From positions 28,354,917 to 28,418,916 of the forward strand of contig NC_054709.1 of NCBI RefSeq assembly GCF_016097555.1: 64,000 nt of DNA. Direction: 5' to 3'. The stretch is from Gigantopelta aegis (Eukaryota; Mollusca; Gastropoda; Neomphalida; Peltospiridae). Below are positions 35,001-45,089 of the stretch, piece after piece. Within the stretch, counting starts at the first letter, position 1; the number at the start of each line of letters is the position of its first letter. The translations under genes and the position numbers were made by a program. The notes under the pieces are model-generated. The model worked only from the letters and a program-made list of their open reading frames with translations. It was not told where the DNA came from and searched no databases.

Positions 35001-36982
35001 TTGTGCTTGGAACATGTATGGGGTACTTGTAAAAAAAAAGTACTTCAATTTTTTGCAAAACTAGGGGTGTTGTAAAAATGAGCCATGAAAGGTACCATTT
35101 TCTTCAATTGATACTTTGTGGTAGAGGTTGTAGTACTGATATTTATGGGTCATAGTTTGGTTGATATATTGCATATAGTGTTTTTAAACACAAATGTTAA
35201 CATGGTCACCTATGGGATTTTATTTGGTATAGTACAACCTATAGTGTTACCATGGTGACATTTCCGTTTTATAAACATGGTGTCTAGCCACATCATTTTA
35301 TATGTTAACAAACTACATTTCTCCCGTTTTCTTAATTTAAATAATTAATATCTATTTGCATTATTGTCGTCAAGGGAAGCAGGACGTAGCCCAGTGGGTA
35401 AAGCACTCGCTCGATGTGCAGTCGTTCTGGGATCAATCCCCGTCGGTGGGCCCATTGGGCTATTTCTCGTTCCAGCCAGTGCACCATGACTGGTATATCA
35501 AAGGCCATGGTATGTACTACCCTGTCTATAGGATGGTGCATATAAAAGATCCCTTGCTGCCAATCGAAAATAGTATCCCATGAAGTGGCAACAGCGGGTT
35601 TCCGCTCTCATTATCTGTGTGGTCCTTAACGCATATAACCATAAATAAAATATGTGCATCGTTAAATAAAACACTTTTTTTTTTATTGTCCTCAAAACAT
35701 GCAGCAAACGTACCAGAAATGCAGACGGATTGCAGATTAGTGCTACACGGAAGTGACATCATAACGACATTGCCATTTGTTCCACGCAGGCCAGCTAAGC
35801 ATTTTGTGACATTGCTGTCTTGACTACCATTGAAACTGGTTTGAATCACTCTTGAATCTGTAAAGAAAGAAAGAAAAAGAAAATATATAATTCAGTCCCA
35901 AACCCCTGAAAACTGGATACCTCTAAAACTGCACAAAATTCTTCGTCCGTTAGATGTTCGGTTTCGAGAAGTGTATATAGACACAATAATAAGTTTGTTT
36001 TGTTTAACGACACCACTACAGCACATTGATTTATTAATCATCAGCTAATGGATGTCAAACATATGGTCATGTTTGACACAGTCACATAGAGGAAACCCAT
36101 TACATTTGTTTCATTAGTAGTGCAGGATCTTCTATAAGCACCATCCCACAGACAGGATAGTACATACCACGGCCTATGATATACCAGTCATGGTGCACTG
36201 GCTGGAACGAGAAATAGCCCAATGGGCCCACTGATGGGGATCGATCCCAGAACGACTGCACATCAAGCGACACTTTACCACTAGGCTATGTCACGCCCCT
36301 TACTGATTTAGAGTGGTTTCACTGTATAGTAGATGATTTGGGAGAGAAATAATTTGTCCTCTTTAAACAGGATCAGCTTTCTGAATCAATTAAAACATAT
36401 TTCATTTAATTGAAAAAAATATATATTAGTCAGGCAGCAATAATACAAGGTCTTCTTTAATAAACAAACATGGCAATTCTTGAGGGGACAGGGGTGGTGG
36501 TGGGTCACTCAACGGTCTTCTCTGCCCCTAATCTCTGGAAAAAAAAATCAGTTATGTAACAGAAAAATCAACCTCCATTGAAGGGATTCGAACCACAGAA
36601 ATGTATTCATGCAGACATACTACTAGTATTCAACGGTATATTGCAACGGTTGTAACTTGAGACCGAAGGCTCAGTATAGAGTCGAGCCAAAAGTTTTAAA
36701 GAAATGTGCATGCACCGCTTAGGCGCCTAAATTATCTGCTGCTATTGTATATTGTATGGTAGCCTCTATTTGTTATTTATAAAAGAAAATTATTAGTCTA
36801 ATCATGCACCAGGGAATGGGCATTTTTCCTCCAAATGTATCTATTTTGTTTCAGTAAAGGGCTGATATTTAGTCCTTTTACAATAGTGTTAACTTCCGCA
36901 AGCTGGACAGAGGTTCTAGAATACGGTGGCCCGATGCCCGAGGACAGTGGTTTTTTAGATTCGGGCAGCAGCAGCAGCAGCA

Positions 36983-37025
<43 letters not shown>

Positions 37026-37953
37026 CAACAACAACGGTACGATCGTACGAAAATAAAACAAACATCTACAAGTCACTTCTTTCGATTTGCAAACATCAAA
37101 GAAACTGTTTTATAAAACGTTTTCTTTTGTATTTTATTTTAACTTTGAGCAAACAATTATGTATTTAAAATATAATTTCAACGTAACTTTGAGGTAACCG
37201 ATCAGGTAATCCACAGGATACACAAATATAATTCACGTAACCGAACAATTGGTTACCTAGGTAAAAACCACATGAACCGACTTCCGAATTATTTCAGATT
37301 TCGAAATATTGTCCCCTGATTACAGGTCCTGACTTAGTTATAATTGTATTAAGAACACACCCAGTCCCTACGTCAGCTCCAAATGTAACAGAAAAATCAA
37401 CCTCCACTGATGAGATTCGAACCACATACTCTCAGTACAAGAGTCCAGTGCTCTACCACCTGAGCTAATAGGGAAATTCCCACTAGCTACTGCTAGTAGG
37501 AGCACTTTATACCAATACTATTACAGCTACAAAAAAAGAAAGAAAATAACTCACTATCTGTCCATTTCCAAAGGGAGTGATGTTTGTGAAGGCCAATCCA
37601 GTAATACTGGGGTCCATGTACACCAGCATGAAATGGTGGGTTGTCTGCCCTTGTCACACGTGCTACAGAGAAGTTGTGGAAATGTTTCGCCTTCTCCCAT
37701 GTCAGGTATATGTCCACTCTTTGAGGTTGACATGTTTTACCTGAAAAATAATCAAAAACAATGTTATCTGTAATTATTAATAATGTGGTGCAGGACTTAT
37801 GGTAAAGCACTTGGCTGATGTGCAGCTGATCTGGGAGATGGAGAGGGAGTGGAAGAGAGTTAGAGAGAGATGGGGTTAGAGAAAGAGAGAGGGAGGGATA
37901 CAGAGGAAAGGAGAGGACAGAGAGGGGGAGAGTGAGAACCATAGAGAGAGGAG

Positions 37954-38027
<74 letters not shown>

Positions 38028-38094
38028 CCGAGAGAGAGGCCGAGAGGGAGAGGGAGGGAGGGAGAGGGAGGGAGGAGAGGGAGAGGGAGAGGGA

Positions 38095-38172
<78 letters not shown>

Positions 38173-41100
38173 AAGAAAGAAAGAAAGAGAAAGAGAGAGA
38201 GCTAGAGAGAGAGCTACATAGCTAGAGAGAGTGGGAGGTAGAGGTAGATAGATACACAGAGACAGTCAGAGGGAGGAAGAGAAAGAGACAGAGGAGACAC
38301 AGAGACAGACAGACACATAGATATACTAAGGCTTTCATGAAAAAAAAAAAAAACCCTAAGAAAACCAATGGTAATTATTGAAGATTCTAACATGTTTGAC
38401 CAAAGAATGGCTTCCGAAGGACAGACTGGGCATCGCACATATCAGTTTCCATGCTAACTGAGATGGACAGTGGCCGATTTAAAAATGCACAGTCGTCTAG
38501 AAGAGTGTTGGAATTTTGTGACCAGGGAAAGAGAGTTGTGTCTGAAAATAAAAAAACACAGACATAAATATAAACAAAATTTGTTTTCCGGCATTTTTTT
38601 AAATTTTTTTATGAAATGCTTTGTAAAGTTTTATTATGTACGGCTACAGATCAAGTTTGACTTTCATAGCAACTTACCCATTTTGGACACCCTCCCACCC
38701 TCACTCCATAATGCTAGACCATACGTAAAGTTTGGAGACCCCCCTCCCATTCACATACAAGTCATATGATGGGGGTTAATTACAATGTACAGTTTAGTGA
38801 TTTGGAATATGCATTTTAACTCGCCGTGATAGACCATTTATGATGGAAGGAAGGAAATGTTTCATTTAATGACGCATTCAACACATTTTAATTACAGTTA
38901 TATGGTGTCGGACATATCTTAAGAACCACAGATATTGAGAGAGCAAACCCGCTGTCGCCACTTAATGGGCTACTCTTTTCGATTAGCAGCAAGAGATCTT
39001 TTATATGCACCATCCCACAGACAAGATAGCACATACCACGGCCTTTGATATACTAGTCATGGTGCACTGGCTGGAATGAGAAATAGCTGAATGGGCCTAC
39101 CGACAGGAATCGATCCCAGACCGACCACACATCAAGCGAACGCTTTACAATTTGGCTATGTCCCGCCCCAGAGCGTTTATGAAAACAAATACAATAAATT
39201 ATATTAGTAATTAAAAAAAAAGTATTACGTAACAGCGTTCAGTACACCCACCCACCTCCTGTACTGTTGCTACATATCGTTTGGACCTACACCCACCCAC
39301 CCACCCACCGAGCATTACGTATATTTTAATATTATCATTACATATATATATATATTGTGTTGAGTTTGGTGTTCCTGGGGATGATTACCAAATAAATAAT
39401 GCATGTTAGTATACTTTTGAATACAGGTGCCCTTTTCAAACACTGCAACCCTCTCCCACCCCCATCCCCACCCCATCCCGACCCCACCAGACAAATGCAT
39501 CTGGTCTGTGAAGATCTGTGGCATATTACACATTTTATGGAAACCAAAATAAGCTTATAACAGTAGTTTAACACTCTTGTTGAAACTCAGAATGGCCACT
39601 TTTATCTGCTTTTAACATATTGTCCTGGGCACACACTTCAACTATCTGGGCCCAAGTTCACAACACACTGAACGCCAATTTTTGCATGTAAATGTAAATC
39701 TATAATAATTATAAACTGTACAAATAATATAGTTTGGGATATGTCTATATAGTTTGCTTTCATCTAGAGCTACCATGGTTTGACGTAAAAAAATTGTTAA
39801 AATAAAAAGTTAGTTTCTTTTGTTTAACGACGCCACTAGAGCACATAGATTTATTAATCATCGGCTACTGAATGTCAAACATTTGGTAATTTTGACATAT
39901 AGTCTTAGAGAGGACTACATTTTTTTCCTTTACTAGCTGAGAATCTTTTATATGCACCATACTACTGACAGGATAGCAAATCCCACGGCCTTAGATATAC
40001 CAGTAATTGTGCAGTGGCTGGAAGGAGAAATAGCCCAATGGGCACACCGACGGGGATCGATCCTAGAATGGCCGTGCATCAGGTGATTGCTTTACGGAAA
40101 AATATCCGCCCGGTCCCCCCTTCACCTGACCCTAACCCTAACCCTAACCTTAACTCCAACCCTAACCCCAACCCTAGCCCTAACCACAGCCATAACCCCA
40201 ACCCTAATCCCAACCTTAACCCTAACCCTAACCCTAACCCTCAACCCTAACTAAAAATAATAATGGAGGGGACCGGGCGGATATTATACCTACCGACTTA
40301 CCTCCATGATACACACTCAACGCCGACAAACCACCACATGACTCCTCGAAGTTGTTCCAGCAGTGATAATGACAGTCACTAGAAGATCGATTTTGGTATC
40401 CACTTATGTTAGAGAAACAATAGCAGTGATTCGTCTGTGACAAAAACAAAAACAAAACACTGTTTAAAACCCAGACTTCACTAAAAAAAATTGATGGGAT
40501 TAATTTATTTAAAATTTTAACATTTAATTTTAACAAATTTTTAAATTCGAAAAATATTCTCTATTGGTCTGCAGACTGGGCCTGGTAATCATTATACCAA
40601 GTTTCAGAAAAATCCAGTCAAAATTCTTGAAGACGGACTTTCAATGTTAAATTTCTGTTTAAATTTTTAAAATTTAAAATGCCCTAAATATCTCACTATT
40701 AGTTTGTGGAGACTGCCGGGCCCGAGTGTATTATAATTCCAATTTTCACAACTATCAAAATATGAAAATAAATAAGTTTTAAAAAATTGTTAAAAGTAGA
40801 TTTCCTGTGTTTTCCCCTGCATCTCTGTCCATTATCGATACACCTTATATAAATGGCTGACGGTCCAATAATATCTGAACCACTACACCGTCAAATGCTA
40901 GTTATTCGACCATTTACCTGTAATGCGATGTATGGAGTTTTACAAACTCTGAAACAGTCGACAACCTCCAGACACGCTTCATTCCTTGGCGTCAATTGGT
41001 CGAGGGGAATATCAAAACAGCCCACGTGATCGTAAAGGGGGCCGTCATCTGTAAATCATCCAATCAGAAACAAGATTACATGACGCATAACCGCACTGAC

Positions 41101-42570
41101 GTAAGATATTAAAGTTAATACACATTTGACTTCATTTTGAAGATCTTAACCGTACACATGCGCGTGTGCAGAAATTGTTTACATGTTCAATGTCTGTTTT
41201 CCTTATGAATATATGAAAACAAACCTTAACCCCAGAATATTTATACATCAATTTCATCAACTAAACTGTTATTCCAAATAGGCCTACTCTACTCATTATG
41301 AACACATGAAAACATACCTAAACCCCAGAATATTTATACATCAGTTTCATCAACTAAACTGTTATTCCAAATAGGCCTACTCTACTCATTATGAACACAT
41401 GAAAACATACCTAAACCCCAGAATATTTATACATCAATTTCATCAACTAAACTGTTATTTCAAATAGGCCTCCTCTAGGGTCTCCACGAGCACTAGAGAA
41501 CTGTGCAAGGAAGAGCACTCTCATTAAAGGGACATTCCTGAGTTTGCTGCAATTTTAACATGTTATCCACTAACAGGGACGTTTTAACAGGATGCAGTCG
41601 ATTCGACCACTAGACAATTCGTCCACGGACGATTCGTCCACTGAGGAACTCGAGACGATTCGTCCACTACAAAAAATCGGTTCCGGATGATTCGTTCACT
41701 GGGTTTTTATTTCCCCAGTACATTTCGTCCACGGACTAAATACTGTGTACTACATGTACGTGGGGGCTAAATAAATTATTAGATATATTTTACCCCGTAT
41801 TAAAGTCTTCCGACGCGGAGGCTTGCATTACCTATTTACCACATCGTGACATGTGAGATAATGTACGAGCGAGTGGACGAATCGTCCGCATGATAATGAA
41901 TACAGACAGTTAATAAAAACTGGATATTAATGTTGAATTCTAACTCTATTTTACTTTTTTGGTTATAGTATACCACAAAATAATGTTAAGAAACGATTAC
42001 AATGTCAAAGAAATAACTATTAATATGTTTGAAAAAAATGCAGTCATCGAGAGGACGAATTGTCCGAGGTGAGTGGACGAATCGTCCGTGGACGAATTGT
42101 CCAGTGGACGAACCGTCTGGAAAGCGTTTTAACGATTGCAATTACATGTCAAATATATTTTTCTGCATAAAATATTAGTGGCTGTATATTAAACGTATTT
42201 CTGGTCGTTCTAATATTTGTACTAGGTTAATTTCATTTTATTTCGTAAAATATTTGTTTTTCGTACGTACGAAATTATTTGAAGACAAAATCCAGTTTGG
42301 GCTTCTTACAAATATTAAGACGACCGCAAACTAAGGAATGTCCCTTTAAATCATATTTTAAACTTTGACTTTAAATTATTTTAACATGCTCATATACCAC
42401 TAAGGTTTCAAGCATGTCTGTCCCGGGATCCGCCCCTGAATAGCCAGGGGCATGATCCTGGACTATATTCAGGGCCGTAGCTAGGATTTTTTGTTGGGGG
42501 GAACTGAATAGTTAATAGCCTAAAACTCCTTAAACGATTACGAAGAAAATTTTCTTTAAGAAACTGCCCC

Positions 42571-42606
<36 letters not shown>

Positions 42607-44905
42607 AGCTACGGCCCTGATATTTTACATTTATTTTGCAATATGCTTGCTGCCAGTTACATTATAACGCTATAACGTTATACATTATAAGAGAAAATAC
42701 CGGCCTCAGTGGTGTCGTGGTTAAGCCATCGGACTACAGGCTGGTAGGTACAGGGTTCGCAGCCCAGTACCGGCTCCCAATCCAGAGCAAGTTTTAACGA
42801 CTCAGTGGGTAGGTGTAAGACTACTACACCCTCTTCTTTCTCACCAACAATTAACAACTAACCCACTGTCCTGGACAGACAGCCTAGATAGCTGAAGTAT
42901 GTGCCCAGGACTGCGTGCTTGAACCTTAATTGGATATAAGCACGAAAATAAGTTGAAATGAAATCAAGAGAAAACAAAAATTGAAAGTTTGGAATGCAAT
43001 ACAATGGCATGATTTGAAATCTGTGTTCAGCGCTGGAATTAAGATGCATAATGCTATTTTACTTAAATCCTTAATTTTATTATCATCTTGTGTCGGGTTT
43101 GATTGAAACATATTTTATTGCTTTTTAAAGAACAAATGGATTAGGCACAAGTTACACAGCGTACTAGGCCTTCTGCATAATACATACATAATACGACAGT
43201 ATCTAGTACTCAAGTCTGGGTCAATTTTGACCCTCGAGTACTCGAGTCCTCTATTTTGGACTCATGGACGCCCTGGCCTACTCCTATTATTATAGATGGC
43301 GCATATAAAAAGTTTTAATAATACTTTGCTATTAATGGAATAATCAAGCGGGGTTCATATCGGACTTTCTAGGGGCGGGACGTAGCCCAGTGGTAAAGCG
43401 TTCGCTTGATGTGCATTCGGTCTAGGATCGATCCCCGTCAGTGGGCCCATTGGACTATTTCTCACTCCAGCCAGTGCACGACTGGTATATATCAAAGGCT
43501 GTGGTATGTGCTATTCTGTCTATAGGATGGTGCATATAAAAGATCCCTTGCTGATAATTGAAAAGAGTAGCCCATGAAGTGCCGACAGCGGGTTTCCTCC
43601 CTCAATATCTGTGTGGTCCTTAACCATATGTCCGACGCCAAATAACAGTAAATAAAATGTGTTGAGTGCGTCGTTAAATAAAAAAATTTTCTTCCTTCCT
43701 TAACTTTCTATTGTTGAATCATTGGATCATCACTATATATGGTGAGCGATAGTTGAAGAGGAGCAATATCCATACAACTCTTCATGCCAGTAATTAATAA
43801 TGTAGTTCCACTGCCCTGCAATCCTGTCTTTAATGGGGGCGGGGGGCTCATGAGATGTAGCCTAGTGGTAAAGCGCTCGCTTAATGCGCGGTCGGTCTAG
43901 GATCGATTCCCGTCAGTTCTCGTTCCAGCCAGTGCACAACGACTGGTTTATCAAAGGCTGTGGTATGTGCTATCCCGTATGTGGGATGGTGCATATACAA
44001 GATCCCTTGCTACAATAGCCAATGAATAATAAATCAATGTGCTCTAGTGGTGTTGTTAAAGGGACAGACCCTAGTTTCAACCTGTGAAAATTAACAATAA
44101 GTTTAGTTAATCTACAAACTTATAACACATTTGAATAAAGTTACAACTGAGTAAAACATGAGTCTGTGACTTTAAAATGGTGAAATACCTTCTAAAAATA
44201 GACTAACACTCGACTCCATAACTGAGACTTCTCAGACGCACGTGCGTTCTTAAAAATATGAGAAATGTATTTTGTTATATGAAAACACCAGGATGACCAA
44301 AAACACTTCGAATGTACGGAAACTGATAATCTAAACCATAGAATCTAAGTAAAGCATGATTTCAGTTATCAAAAAACGGCTCCAATAGTCAAAAATATGC
44401 CTTAGTGTTTAAAAACTAGGCTATGTCCCTTTAAACAAAAGAAACTTCTTCCTCTTCTGTCTTTAATGGCTTTGATTTCTCACTAGGCCAACATACCAAT
44501 CCATTTCCACTGTGTATTGACAAATTTTCCTCCTAGCCAGATTTTGCGGTCCTTGCCAAAAATGCGTTCAATGTCACTGATTTTGATGTCGTCAAGTTTT
44601 GGCAAACGAGAGTGTTTATTAGCGCATTGTTTCTCTGCTTGATACCAGTTGGGCTGGAGTGGTACTGGAAAATAAGACAAAATATAGTTTACTTAATCAT
44701 CGGCTATTGGATGTCAAACATTTGGTAATTCATAGACTCACAGACACCTGAGAAAACCTGCTACATTTTTCCATTAACAGAAAGGGATGTTTTATATCAG
44801 CTTCACACAGACAGGAAAGCACATACCACAACCTTTGACCAATTGTGGTACACTAGTTGGAACGGGAAAAACAGAAAGATACGGATATAGACAGAGAATC
44901 ACACA

Positions 44906-44992
<87 letters not shown>

Positions 44993-45016
44993 GGGATAGA
45001 GAGATACACACAGAAA

Positions 45017-45089
<73 letters not shown>

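Noticed and set aside
37932-38225. Arg/Glu-rich protein
   Set aside because: GA microsatellite translation.
40127-40255. True chromosome end
   Set aside because: The CCCTAA repeats are degenerate, short, enclosed by inverted repeats and inside a gene intron.
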